NCBI GenBank assembly: GCA_903858115.1
Contig: CAIOHR010000184.1
Coordinates: forward strand, 1-64,000
Length of the DNA: 64,000 bases
Direction: 5' to 3'
DNA from: an uncultured Pirellula sp.
Lineage (GTDB): Bacteria; Planctomycetota; Planctomycetia; Pirellulales; Pirellulaceae
The position numbers were made by a program, and so were the translations under genes. The notes under the pieces were generated by a model that saw only the letters and a list, made by a program, of their open reading frames with translations, searched no databases and was not told the DNA's origin. Within the stretch, counting starts at the first letter, position 1, and the number at the start of each line of letters is the position of its first letter. Shown here piece after piece: positions 1 through 8,774 of the stretch.

Positions 1-9
1 GCTATCGTC

Positions 10-60
10 CCACGTTGACGAACAACGTGGTAACGAGGAACAACGTGGTAACGAGGAACA
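10..60. repeat. short hairpin plus 18-bp tandem repeat
   Basis: CCACGTTG (10-17) is the exact reverse complement of CAACGTGG (23-30), giving an 8-bp stem with a 5-base loop. The right arm belongs to an 18-bp unit starting GAACAACGTGG that is present at 20-37 and 38-55 and partly again from 56. It lies downstream of the amidohydrolase gene that ends at 109. It has no T-run, so a terminator role is unproven. Confidence 0.6.
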
Positions 61-108
61 CTCGCGTTTGGTATTGCACGGCATGTTGCCACACCGTTCC
101 GACGGGAA

Positions 109-1389
109 CTACTTCGATGATTCGCCGTTGTAGACTTTTCCGTTGACTATCACCCCTACACAATGGGTTGTGTACTCGAATGGATCGCCATCGTACAACG
201 CGAGGTCGGCGTCTTTGCCAACTTCGATTGAACCAACACGATCCGCAATGCCCAATATCTTGGCTGGTGACAAGGTGATCGATTCGATCGCATCTTCGCG
301 ACTTAAGCCGTGCGCGGCGGCGACCGCTGCTTCGAACAACACGACTCGAGCCTTGGGAACATACGGTTCGAATCCTCCTTGGATTGCAAAGGGGATTCCA
401 CTCTTTCGAAGCAGTGACGCTGTTTCAAACGACAGATTGGCCTTCTCACCACTCGCGCGAGCCATCGATGGATGCAACAGGACGGTAACTTTCGACGCTT
501 GAATTTGTGGGATCATCGTGTGTGCCTCGGCTGCACTGTCTAACCATATCGAAATTCCAAACTCTGCAGCGAATCGAAGCGCAGTGGCTATGTCTTGCGC
601 ACGATCGGCCGTGATCAACAACGCCTTCTTGCCATCGAGCACTTCGACCAATGTTTCCAAGCGTAGATTCCTGGCAGTCAAATCCCCCGAGTCTTTGCTT
701 CCCGGCTCTTTGCTATCGGTGGTCTTGGTGTTGTCCGATGCCTTCGTTGTCTTCTTGCGATACTCCACCGCTTCGAGCATGAGAGTTCGCAGCATCGCCA
801 TCTGCTTGCCCCGCGTACCTGGGCTTTGTTTGCCAGATTTCTTCGAGGCTTCTGCGAGAGTCGCACAAACAGCCCGTCCATCCACTAAGAGAGACTCCTC
901 CACGGAGTTTCCGATCGTCTTTGCAACGATCGTTTGACCCGACATCAACTCGCCGGGCGCATGTCCCGTATGGATCGTGGTGACTCCAAAGCTTCGGATA
1001 TACTCCACTAGCTCTTCGGTTGCGTTGTAAGCGTCCGTGGCTCGCAGCTCGGGTTGCAGCGGGCTCGATGACTCCAATTGATCAGAGTCATGATCCACAT
1101 TGATGATTCCAGAAAGACCAACACAGGTTCGGACGTCGATCAAGCCAGGTGTAACAACATGTGCCTCCTTGACAATCGCTCCCTGTGGAATGGCTAACGA
1201 CGCAGCATCACCGACAGATACAATCTTGCCACTTTTGCACACAATGGCTCCGTTTTCGATCGGCTTGCCAGACACCGTGATGATCTTCTTTGCTTTGACA
1301 ACGACTACATCATTCGCGCGGCTCTGCGCGAAAGATAGGAGAGCAAGCCCTGCGAGTGTTGCATTTCGTAGCATGTATTTTCGATTCAT
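109..1389 (-). CDS. amidohydrolase-like exported protein, metal ligands lost
   Basis: An amidohydrolase (imidazolonepropionase-like) fold protein of 426 residues with an N-terminal signal sequence (about 1-25). The start is the ATG at 1389, preceded by GGAGGAGC at good spacing; it overlaps the upstream stop as TAATG, so translation is probably coupled. The family's first metal motif, HxH after PGL, is seen in the upstream paralogue as H100-S-H102. Here it reads PGLIDVRTCVG, with R87 and C89 in place of the histidines. The later histidine and aspartate positions (paralogue HHTHRHDD and HTDD) are also replaced. The C-terminal signature around GIADRVGSIEVGKDADL is intact. I infer a non-catalytic partner or pseudo-enzyme, or an enzyme with a changed active site. 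Confidence 0.85.
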   Translation of the reverse strand: MNRKYMLRNATLAGLALLSFAQSRANDVVVVKAKKIITVSGKPIENGAIVCKSGKIVSVGDAASLAIPQGAIVKEAHVVTPGLIDVRTCVGLSGIINVDHDSDQLESSSPLQPELRATDAYNATEELVEYIRSFGVTTIHTGHAPGELMSGQTIVAKTIGNSVEESLLVDGRAVCATLAEASKKSGKQSPGTRGKQMAMLRTLMLEAVEYRKKTTKASDNTKTTDSKEPGSKDSGDLTARNLRLETLVEVLDGKKALLITADRAQDIATALRFAAEFGISIWLDSAAEAHTMIPQIQASKVTVLLHPSMARASGEKANLSFETASLLRKSGIPFAIQGGFEPYVPKARVVLFEAAVAAAHGLSREDAIESITLSPAKILGIADRVGSIEVGKDADLALYDGDPFEYTTHCVGVIVNGKVYNGESSK

Positions 1390-2765
1390 TACTTTGCTCC
1401 TCCGACTTGCCAAGCTTGTGCATAGCAGCACAAAAACGGATCCAATTCGCTTCCAGCTCCAGCACCACCCTCGGCGTACAATCGATCGTCGGGGTTGGAA
1501 AGATCAAAGGCTTGCTTACCTTCTACCCATGTTTCGAGGACCCGCGTATACACGCTGAGCGGATCGCCATTGAGCAGAACGAAATCGGCGTCTTTTCCGG
1601 GAGCGAGCGATCCGATGCGATCTTCTAGGCCGAGCATCTCTGCACCTGCAAGTGTTAGGCCCTGTAACGCTTTGTCCCGATTCATCCCCGCTCGCACAGC
1701 CAACGCAGCGGACCGCGCAAAGAGTCGTGAGTCGGTGATCCAATCGTCCGTGTGAAAGGCGACCCGAACCCCTGCTTCGTCGAGCACACGTCCATTTTTA
1801 AAGGCCATGTCTTTGGCTTCTAGTTTTCCGCCAGGTGAATCAAGAACGATAATCGAGCACGGGAACTTGGAGGCAGCAATCTCTTTAGCAACTTTCCAAC
1901 CTTCGCTCACGTGATGCAATACGACATGAAACCCAAACTCTTGAGCCAATCGAATGACTGTGACGATATCGTCATGCCGGTGGGTATGATGGTGGACGAT
2001 ACGCTTCCTTTGCATTGCTTCGACAAGCGTTTCCAAATGAAGATCGCGTGGAGGCATCTTGTCGGGATTGTCTTTAGCTGCGATGACTTTCGCGTTGTAT
2101 TCACGTGCTTTGATGTATTGCTCTCGAACGAGGAACGCTGACTTGCCGCGAGTGCCAGGAAACGGTGCGTCTCCCTGCGAGTTTGTACCGTTTGCCATCT
2201 TCAATCCGCCGATTGCTTTTCCATCGCTATCGCGGATCAAGATATCTTCGATGGTGGATGGACCGTGGCCGGCGTATCGAAGTTTGCAATAGACAGTTTG
2301 CCCGCTGATCAGGTGTCCGGAGCCAGGCATAATATTGAGTGTTGTGAGTCCACCTGCCAATGCGCGTTTGAAACCTGGTTCACGAACGTTGATGGAATCC
2401 AAGATACGAACGCCAGGCTGGATCGGACTGCTGCCGTCTGCAGCTCCGACACCACCGACATGGCTGTGTGTGCACACCAATCCAGGCATGATCCATTTGT
2501 CCGACGCGTCGACGACTTTCGCGTTGGATGGAATCGCCACTTGCCCGACAGCACCCACGTCGATGATCGAAGAGCCACGTACCACGAGCACCCCCTTTTC
2601 TATGACAGGTGTACTCGCCGTAACAATCTTGGCATTCGTCCAAGCGATAGTTTCCTCTAGCGGATAGGGGCGTGCTAAGGAAGTGGAACACTTGCCAATG
2701 AGACCAGCGACGACGGCCAGTCTCGCCGAGTCACGTACAAAGGATCGACGATGGGCTAGAAACAA
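1389..2765 (-). CDS. amidohydrolase family protein (exported)
   Basis: A 458-residue metal-dependent amidohydrolase. The start is a TTG at 2765 with a clear AGGAG (2772-2776) six bases upstream; no ATG lies near it. The N-terminus has an RRSF motif and a hydrophobic stretch, so it is probably exported, perhaps by Tat. Visible ligands are H100-S-H102 after PGLVCT, the HHHTHRHDD cluster around 258-266, HH at 284-285 and HTDD near 338-341. The family's closing motif LEDRIGSLAPGKDADFVLLNGDP follows. The substrate is unknown; relatives act on cyclic amides, imides or peptides. It forms a translationally coupled pair with the downstream paralogue that lacks these ligands. Confidence 0.9.
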   Translation of the reverse strand: MFLAHRRSFVRDSARLAVVAGLIGKCSTSLARPYPLEETIAWTNAKIVTASTPVIEKGVLVVRGSSIIDVGAVGQVAIPSNAKVVDASDKWIMPGLVCTHSHVGGVGAADGSSPIQPGVRILDSINVREPGFKRALAGGLTTLNIMPGSGHLISGQTVYCKLRYAGHGPSTIEDILIRDSDGKAIGGLKMANGTNSQGDAPFPGTRGKSAFLVREQYIKAREYNAKVIAAKDNPDKMPPRDLHLETLVEAMQRKRIVHHHTHRHDDIVTVIRLAQEFGFHVVLHHVSEGWKVAKEIAASKFPCSIIVLDSPGGKLEAKDMAFKNGRVLDEAGVRVAFHTDDWITDSRLFARSAALAVRAGMNRDKALQGLTLAGAEMLGLEDRIGSLAPGKDADFVLLNGDPLSVYTRVLETWVEGKQAFDLSNPDDRLYAEGGAGAGSELDPFLCCYAQAWQVGGAK

Positions 2766-2993
2766 GGATGGCTCCTAAATCTGCTTTTTTCAAGGAAATA
2801 TAGCGATCCACTGAAGTTAGTCGAGTCACTCCGATTTGTCCAGCAAAAGCCATCGATCCCTCGCAATTGCGATTAGGAAAGGGCAATCGCAGCTGTCTGT
2901 CGGCTCATAGACCCAGTGAGTAAAGTTGAGTTTGGGATTTCAAGCCACGAACTATCCTAGGAAGTCGTTGTGGAGCTAGCATCCGATGAGTTC

Positions 2994-3080
2994 TTTTTTG
3001 GGAACACGAATAGAACGAATCACACGAATCCTTGCCATCGTGAATTCTTATTCGTGTCGAGACGATAGAGATTCCCAAAA
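2994..3080. repeat. CGAAT-rich imperfect inverted repeat
   Basis: This sits in the 344-bp gap between 2766 and 3109, which otherwise holds no gene I can support. The left arm TTTTGGGAACACGAATA (2996-3012) matches, in reverse complement, TATTCGTGT (3049-3057) and TTCCCAAAA (3072-3080), split by 14 bases. The centre has further CGAAT copies. It looks like a small dispersed intergenic element, but no second copy was found in this window. Confidence 0.4.
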
Positions 3081-3109
3081 GTTGCGGCTCAATGGAATGA
3101 AAAAAAGGG

Positions 3110-4291
3110 CTAAGTTTCCAATCGCATGATACGTTGCATAAAGCCGTCGAAAAGGGGAGCCGTAAACGCAATATCTCCATGAGCCGGACTGTAGGCCATT
3201 CCCTTTCGGATCAACGAACTGCGAGTCGGAGCGATGCTGTTTACAGGTCGTTGAAGTATCTCGGCAACATCGCCAGATCGGTGCGGCCCTGGCCCCAGTT
3301 CGGCCATGGCTCGCAAATATCTTTTTTCCGAAGGTGTCAACCGATCGAATCGTACTCGAAAGAAACTGCTATCTAGTTGAGCAATTGCGATCTCGGTCGC
3401 TTGACGGGCATCGGCATGCGTGATGGGTGATTGTTGGGCCTCTTGCCAACAGTGTTGCCCCCACGCTTGCAGGAAGTAGGGATAACACTCAGTCGCCTGC
3501 ACGATTTGGTCAATGGCTTCTGGTTCGTATTCAACTTTCAATCGACGCGCGGGTTCGATGATTGCTTCTCGAGCATACTCGGGAGCTAATGCCCCAATGA
3601 ACTGAAAATCGAAAAGCCGCTCAGCGTAAGATTTTGCCTTTCCCAATAGTCCAAGTAATTGCGGCAACCCAGCGGCAAATAATGTAATCGGCAACCTATG
3701 CTGGTTCGCTGAATGCAACGCGGTGATGAGCGCTGCAAGTTGCTCTTCCGCGACATACTGAAGTTCATCAATGAAGATTGAAACAACAACTCCACGCGAC
3801 TTAGCCAACTCACCGATGACTTGCAGCAATTCGGTTAGATCGTGTTCCAAGTCCCCACTATCAGCGATCCCTTCTTCGGGCTCGATATCAATTGAGAACT
3901 CGATATCCTCATACTTCATGCGAAAGGCCTTTGCAAATGAAGCGAGAATGCCAAGGATCCTTTTAAGCCCTGATTTTGTCGCTTCGGATCGGCTCACGCG
4001 AATCATGCTACTTCGGAGACTTGGCAGGAGAATCGCAGGCAACGATCGCCCTTCTGGCGCTTCGATTGGTACTGTAACTGTTCCGTTTGCCTCTGCATCC
4101 AGTCGCATCTGATTCAAAAGAACGGTTTTCCCTACGCCCCGCAGTCCGTACATGACAAGACTTCTCGCGGAAAGCCCTTCTTTGATGCGATCCAACGCCA
4201 CGGCGGCGGCCTCGATGAGTTTGTCGCGGCCAGCCAATTCCGGCGGAGGCGTACCAGCGCCAGGAGCATAGGGATTCGTTCTTGGGTCCAT
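3110..4291 (-). CDS. AAA-type ATP-binding protein
   Basis: A 393-residue P-loop ATPase starting with ATG at 4291. Walker A is GLRGVGKT (49-56) and Walker B is in IFIDELQ, near the middle. The layout (N-terminal NPYAPG leader, NTPase core, then a C-terminal winged-helix-like stretch with SPSEKRYLRAMAELG-type sequence) resembles the Orc1/Cdc6-like archaeal-type ATPase group that is common as stand-alone genes in bacteria. No membrane segment is present. The role is unknown; members often work with a neighbouring protein, and the only short frame upstream here looks decayed. Confidence 0.8.
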   Translation of the reverse strand: MDPRTNPYAPGAGTPPPELAGRDKLIEAAAVALDRIKEGLSARSLVMYGLRGVGKTVLLNQMRLDAEANGTVTVPIEAPEGRSLPAILLPSLRSSMIRVSRSEATKSGLKRILGILASFAKAFRMKYEDIEFSIDIEPEEGIADSGDLEHDLTELLQVIGELAKSRGVVVSIFIDELQYVAEEQLAALITALHSANQHRLPITLFAAGLPQLLGLLGKAKSYAERLFDFQFIGALAPEYAREAIIEPARRLKVEYEPEAIDQIVQATECYPYFLQAWGQHCWQEAQQSPITHADARQATEIAIAQLDSSFFRVRFDRLTPSEKRYLRAMAELGPGPHRSGDVAEILQRPVNSIAPTRSSLIRKGMAYSPAHGDIAFTAPLFDGFMQRIMRLET

Positions 4292-4345
4292 AAATAGCGA
4301 CCTTATGCAATCTTATCGTTTTTCTGTAAACTATAGTAACTTACA

Positions 4346-4600
4346 TCATTTTCCAGAAAAGGCAAGAAATAGGCGCCAGAGCCGCGCTTTGCCAGCCATG
4401 AAGTCGCGATAGGACCAAGAATCAAAAACTCCTGGTGTTGCCCGGAAGGAAGCGTACAGATTGATAATTCTGCTTGATGAATTCTGCTTGATGAATTCTG
4501 CAAAAGTTGTGGCAAGCGGGATGGTTTCGTCCGTTTCCAAAACTCGCCAAGCTGTCGCGCCATCTGGTTGGATGAAGATCGTCGGATTTGAGCCTCTGCT
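4346..4600 (-). pseudogene. decayed protein-like reading frame
   Basis: An open stretch of about 84 codons between a TGA (4601-4603) and a TGA at 4346, with no ATG; a TTG at 4540 is the only start-like codon. The reading is protein-like (for example NPTIFIQPDGATAWRVLETD and YRDFMAGKARLWRLF). A 14-bp tandem duplication inside it (4466-4501) shifts the frame relative to one copy. I do not recognise the family. It may be the rest of a gene that once preceded the ATPase. Otherwise the gap 4292-4617 shows nothing. Confidence 0.3.
4466..4501. repeat. 14-bp direct repeat, 2.5 copies
   Basis: The unit AATTCTGCTTGATG occurs at 4466-4479 and 4480-4493, then AATTCTGC at 4494-4501. Because 14 is not a multiple of three, each copy changes the reading frame of the surrounding coding-like sequence. 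Confidence 0.8.
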
Positions 4601-4617
4601 TCACAATCCGGGTGGCA

Positions 4618-5421
4618 CTACAGTTTCCCTCGCAGGGCGTTGGGGAGATCTGGTTGTTGCCATGCGTTCATGCCACCATCGACGTAGATTGTTTGGCCGT
4701 GGATATGCTCTGCTTCGTCGCTCAATAGAAATGCTGCCATCGGACCGCAGACAGCTGCATCAGGTACTGTGCCGTTCGGTGTATGCATCTCCATCCATCG
4801 CAACGCATCTGCATCTTGGCTTAGCACTTGATTGGTCAAAGGAGTTCGGACCAAACCAGGTGCCATGGAGTTCACTCGGATGCCATGGGGTGCTAACGCG
4901 ACACAAAGAGAACGGACCAATCCTGCCACTGCAGCTTTCGAAGCGTCGTACGCGGTGTGATCACTCTCCGCCAAGAGACCGTTGATCGATCCAGTGAACA
5001 ACACACGTCCTCGGGTTCCGTGCGCGATCCAATGGTTGGCAAAGTGCTGCGTCAAAAAATAGCTGACTTCGACGTTGAGATGCATCGTCCGCTGAAACGT
5101 CGGTACATCCATTTGGAGAAAAGGCTTGTCAATGAAGACTCCAGCGTTATTCACCAGCAAATCAATCGACGGATCGTGAGCCAGCGCCGATATCGCGACG
5201 TTTTGTAGCACTTCCTCCATCGATAGATACAAGTCGCTGTAGATCGCATGCACGTTGACGCCAAACGACTGGCAGGCTTTCATCGTCTCGAGCGAATTGT
5301 CGTCTTCACGCAATCCGTGAATCACGAGATTGGCGCCCGCTTTCGCAAGCCGTTTGGCGATGGCAGCTCCCACTCCTTGGGTGCCACCGGTGATCAATGC
5401 AGCGTGGCCGCGTAAATTCAT
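4618..5421 (-). CDS. SDR family oxidoreductase
   Basis: A classical short-chain dehydrogenase/reductase of 267 residues, cytoplasmic. The cofactor motif TGGTQGVG is at 11-18, NNAG at 91-94, and the catalytic set is S145, Y158 and K162 (YDASK). Later motifs include the RVNSMAPGLVRTP loop and the usual C-terminal GQTIYVDGG. The H35-G36-L37-R38 region after the second strand hints at NADP over NAD, but weakly. The substrate cannot be told. It is followed by 28 bases and then the upstream hydrolase gene on the same strand, so the two may share a transcript. Confidence 0.9.
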   Translation of the reverse strand: MNLRGHAALITGGTQGVGAAIAKRLAKAGANLVIHGLREDDNSLETMKACQSFGVNVHAIYSDLYLSMEEVLQNVAISALAHDPSIDLLVNNAGVFIDKPFLQMDVPTFQRTMHLNVEVSYFLTQHFANHWIAHGTRGRVLFTGSINGLLAESDHTAYDASKAAVAGLVRSLCVALAPHGIRVNSMAPGLVRTPLTNQVLSQDADALRWMEMHTPNGTVPDAAVCGPMAAFLLSDEAEHIHGQTIYVDGGMNAWQQPDLPNALRGKL

Positions 5422-5449
5422 GGCCGTTTCCTCGAACGTGTGATGACCA

Positions 5450-6244
5450 TTATCGTGCGAACACTTCGTCGAAGAAGTCTTTCATCGCTTCCCAGGATCT
5501 TTTGTCGGCGCTCGCGTTGTAGGCTGCTCCTTTTGAATTGTCATTGCCAGCCATCTTTTGTGTAAAGGAATGGACAGCGCCGGAATAGTACACCATCTGC
5601 CAATCCACTTTCGCTGCGTCAAACTCTTTCTTCATGGCATCGATTTCGTTTGCAGGAACAAAAGGATCGTCCGCACCGTGAAGAATCAAAACCTTGCTTC
5701 GAATTTTTTTACCGTCCTCAGGAGTTGGCGAATCCAATCCACCGTGAAAGCTGACGACTCCGTTAATCGACGCACCGGATCGTGCAAGCTCCAACGTTCC
5801 CGTTCCACCGAAGCAATAACCGATGGCTGCCATTTTCGACCCATCGACCCATGGAGACTTTTGCAGTTGCTCCAATCCCAACTGCAATCGTTTGCGATAA
5901 AGATTGCGGTCCTTTTTGTATTTCCCTGCAAATCCACCCGCTTCCTGAACATTGGCAGGACGTGTCTTCTGGCCATAAATATCTAAAGCGAACGCGACAT
6001 ATCCCATCTCGGCCAATTGTGCGGCTCGCCCCTTTTCGTAGTCAGTTAACCCAAGCCATTGATGTACGATCAAGACTCCTGGCAGCTTTTTTGCTCCGTT
6101 CCCATTTACTTTATTCGTATCCCAAACCATCACTCCCTCTAAGACGGTCTCACCGTCCCGATAGATTACCGTTTCGGTCTTTACTTCTGCAGAGGCGACG
6201 GTTGCTGTGAGGCACAGGCATAGGAAACACCAGTTCTTGATCAT
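5450..6244 (-). CDS. dienelactone hydrolase family protein, exported
   Basis: An alpha/beta hydrolase of 264 residues with a signal peptide ending near ATVASA (about residue 19). The dienelactone hydrolase triad is visible: nucleophile C144 in GYCFGG, an aspartate at 192/193 in HGADDPF, and H225 in SGAVHSF. The early RDGETVLEG and VLIVHQWLGL motifs are typical of the family. The cysteine nucleophile rather than serine supports this subfamily. The location is likely the periplasm. The natural substrate is unknown. Confidence 0.9.
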   Translation of the reverse strand: MIKNWCFLCLCLTATVASAEVKTETVIYRDGETVLEGVMVWDTNKVNGNGAKKLPGVLIVHQWLGLTDYEKGRAAQLAEMGYVAFALDIYGQKTRPANVQEAGGFAGKYKKDRNLYRKRLQLGLEQLQKSPWVDGSKMAAIGYCFGGTGTLELARSGASINGVVSFHGGLDSPTPEDGKKIRSKVLILHGADDPFVPANEIDAMKKEFDAAKVDWQMVYYSGAVHSFTQKMAGNDNSKGAAYNASADKRSWEAMKDFFDEVFAR

Positions 6245-6347
6245 TGTTGTTCTCGACGTTGCAAGGGAGCAAAAAGGAATAATCTACCGATGTCCATTTT
6301 AGAAGACATCGTAACCCGTTCAACAGGGATGGTACATAGCCACCGGC

Positions 6348-8111
6348 CTATGGTGCGCTTTCGGCCAGTTCGGCTGCTGTGGTGTCGAGGCTTTGCCGGT
6401 AATACTTGAGGCCTGGGACAAAAAAGGAAAGCGCTGCCACGACTCCGTAAAGCAAATGCGCGATGTCCGGATAAGCAATCATGAATCCCGTAGTAACGAA
6501 CAAAGCGAACGCTTGAAAGTAGAACGCTCCACTGAGAATCCCAGCTTTGATCAAGAAGATCATTCCGCTGATGACCCCGATCAATGGCGTAAGTGTTAAG
6601 GGAGGAAGATTTAGTCCCCATTCAATAGGGAACAACATTCCGATGGCGATCATGCTGGCACCCCAAACGTGCGCGATTTGGCGTTCAACGAAAGTGACTG
6701 GCCCCATGCGTCTGCGAAGAGCCCAGAATACTCCCGCCCATGCGCCCAAGCCGACTGTCCACAGAAGTGGATAGGACCAGCGGTTTGCGCCGTTCCATTG
6801 CAGAATTTCCGTAAGAACACATACCAACAACAGGACGAGCGAATGCCACATCCACAATAGTCCCCAGTTCTCCAGGACCGGGGCATGGTGCGTTTCTCGA
6901 AACCACCGCGATACCACTTGAACAAACTGCCCTGACCGCGCAGAGATAGGTTCATCCCGCAAGAACGCTTGCAGGTCATCACCCATCGACTCGGCAGAGC
7001 GATACCTTAAATCTTGAGGCTTCTGCAACGCCCGAATGACGATCATTTCGAGGTCTCGATCCACGCGTGGAATGATCAATCTCGGAAGGGGCGGATCCTG
7101 TTCCAAAATCTTCAGTAGAAGATCGACAGGATTCTTTGAAACGAACGGAGGTTGCCCGGTAATAGCGTGATAGAGAACGGAGCCCAGGCTGTAGATATCC
7201 GAAGCTGGTCCGATGGGGCCCATTTTGCCACTCGCTTGCTCTGGGCTCATGTAGGTTGGAGTCCCTAGCACGACACCCGTCCGGGTAAGAGAGTCCATGC
7301 TGTCTTTTTGTTTCGCAAGCCCGAAATCGGTAAGCTTTGCATGCCCCATTTCGTCGATCAGGATATTGGATGGCTTGATATCCCGGTGCACAATCCCCGC
7401 GTCATGTGCTACCTGAACGGCTCGGCATGTTTGTTCCAGGATACGAGCGGCATCGCGTTGCGATACTTCTCCAGCGCGAATAAGTTCATGCAATGTTCGA
7501 CCGCGAATGAACTTCATCACAAAGTAAGGGCGTCCGTCCACTTCGCCTACATCGTAAACCGGAACAATCCCTACGTGCTCTAGTTTTGCAGTTGCGCGTG
7601 CTTCTGCAAAGAATCGCTGTCGCTCCTGTTCAGAAGCTAGTTGATCCTTGAGTATCATCTTGATCGCCACTTCGCGTCCCAAGCTTAATTGTGTGGCTCG
7701 GTAAACAACCCCCATCCCGCCTCGACCCACTTCCTCTAGTAGTTCGAAGTCACCCATCACATACGGGAGAGACATACGCCACGAGCCAGAGTCGTGGGAG
7801 GAGTCGGATGATGCGGCCTTGGCATCATCGCTTCCGACCGCTTCGGCTACGACGATCGTTCCCCAAAGAGATTTCAATTCGTTGGAGAACTCAGGATATC
7901 GCCGGCACTCTTCGAGAATATCGATAGAGTCTCCACGTTGCATACGATCGGCAAGCGCGGACACGATTCCAGCAAGTCGCGGATCCAGCTCATCAAGATC
8001 GTCAATATCCTCATCCAACGAAGGATCTGTTTCGGGATAAGGACGGAACGGCATCCCGGCAGGAAGGTTGTTGGGGGCTCGGTCAGACTTGCGATCAGGC
8101 TCTAGGGTCAC
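6348..8111 (-). CDS. membrane Ser/Thr protein kinase
   Basis: A 587-residue Hanks-type kinase. The kinase domain spans about 121-390: glycine loop GRGGMG (129-134), catalytic lysine K151 in VAIKMI, HRD at 242-244, DFG at 262-264 and SPE at 289-291. About 120 residues precede it, acidic and with a short helical stretch (IVSALADRMQRGDSIDILEE). The C-terminus carries several hydrophobic segments, so the kinase domain is anchored to the membrane. It starts six bases after the sigma-factor stop, a close pairing known from planctomycetes, where ECF factors linked to Ser/Thr kinases are common. I infer that the kinase controls the sigma factor. Confidence 0.95.
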   Translation of the reverse strand: MTLEPDRKSDRAPNNLPAGMPFRPYPETDPSLDEDIDDLDELDPRLAGIVSALADRMQRGDSIDILEECRRYPEFSNELKSLWGTIVVAEAVGSDDAKAASSDSSHDSGSWRMSLPYVMGDFELLEEVGRGGMGVVYRATQLSLGREVAIKMILKDQLASEQERQRFFAEARATAKLEHVGIVPVYDVGEVDGRPYFVMKFIRGRTLHELIRAGEVSQRDAARILEQTCRAVQVAHDAGIVHRDIKPSNILIDEMGHAKLTDFGLAKQKDSMDSLTRTGVVLGTPTYMSPEQASGKMGPIGPASDIYSLGSVLYHAITGQPPFVSKNPVDLLLKILEQDPPLPRLIIPRVDRDLEMIVIRALQKPQDLRYRSAESMGDDLQAFLRDEPISARSGQFVQVVSRWFRETHHAPVLENWGLLWMWHSLVLLLVCVLTEILQWNGANRWSYPLLWTVGLGAWAGVFWALRRRMGPVTFVERQIAHVWGASMIAIGMLFPIEWGLNLPPLTLTPLIGVISGMIFLIKAGILSGAFYFQAFALFVTTGFMIAYPDIAHLLYGVVAALSFFVPGLKYYRQSLDTTAAELAESAP

Positions 8112-8117
8112 AAACGA

Positions 8118-8774
8118 CTACTCCTGCAGGTAATCGTTGAGTCGCGGCATGCTGTTGATGATCTCTCGAAGTCGCTTGAGGGCGCGAAGGTAACGCATGC
8201 TTGCAGCGGGTTCACTCAAACCCAAGGCTTGCGCGATCTCTTGGTTATCGAGTTGTTCGTAATGCCGCATGAGAATGATTTCTCGGTCATTATCTCGCAA
8301 CAAATGAACCGCCGATTCGATCTGGGCCGCGAGTTCTTTTTGAGCAGCGGCAGCAGCTGGCGTCAACGAACCATCTCGAAACTGATTGGCCAGTTCAATG
8401 GTCGATTGGTCGGGTGGCCCCTTGCCTGGCTGGGGTTGTTCTCGATCGATACTTCGCTTGGCTGATACGCGATGCCTCCGATGGGCGTCGATGATGCGAT
8501 CCTTGGCTATTTGTCGAATCCATAAATGGAACGGGATCACGGGATTGGCAAGATAATCCTGCAATCGACGGTTGGCTTCGACGAGCACGTCCTGGATAAC
8601 ATCGCTAACATCCATGCGTTGGTTGAGACGCTGGTCCAGTCGCAATTGGATCATTCTACGTAACGAATCACGATGGCGATCCATTAGGGCGTCAATAGCT
8701 CTAGGCTCGCCCCCTCGGACATTTAACAACAACTCAGCGGTCGCTTCCCCATCGGGCCAAATCGATTTGGTCAT
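8118..8774 (-). CDS. ECF-type RNA polymerase sigma factor
   Basis: A sigma-70 family factor of 218 residues. I chose the ATG at 8774 (MTKSIWPDG); upstream in-frame sequence is low quality as protein. Region 2 is seen in RMDVSDVIQDVLVEANRRL and the following HLWIRQIAKDRIIDAHRRH. Region 4 is seen in REIILMRHYEQLDNQEIAQALGLSEPAASMRYLRALKRLRE. No anti-sigma gene is present; the next gene downstream is a Ser/Thr kinase, six bases away, suggesting phosphorylation-based control. Confidence 0.93.
   Translation of the reverse strand: MTKSIWPDGEATAELLLNVRGGEPRAIDALMDRHRDSLRRMIQLRLDQRLNQRMDVSDVIQDVLVEANRRLQDYLANPVIPFHLWIRQIAKDRIIDAHRRHRVSAKRSIDREQPQPGKGPPDQSTIELANQFRDGSLTPAAAAAQKELAAQIESAVHLLRDNDREIILMRHYEQLDNQEIAQALGLSEPAASMRYLRALKRLREIINSMPRLNDYLQE

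Noticed and set aside
362-376. GGTTCGAATCC resembling a tRNA T-arm
   Set aside because: It lies inside the amidohydrolase gene, and no acceptor or anticodon stem surrounds it.
2905-3180. Open frame overlapping the ATPase 3' end
   Set aside because: It overlaps the inverted-repeat region and the end of a clearly coding gene, with no ribosome site.
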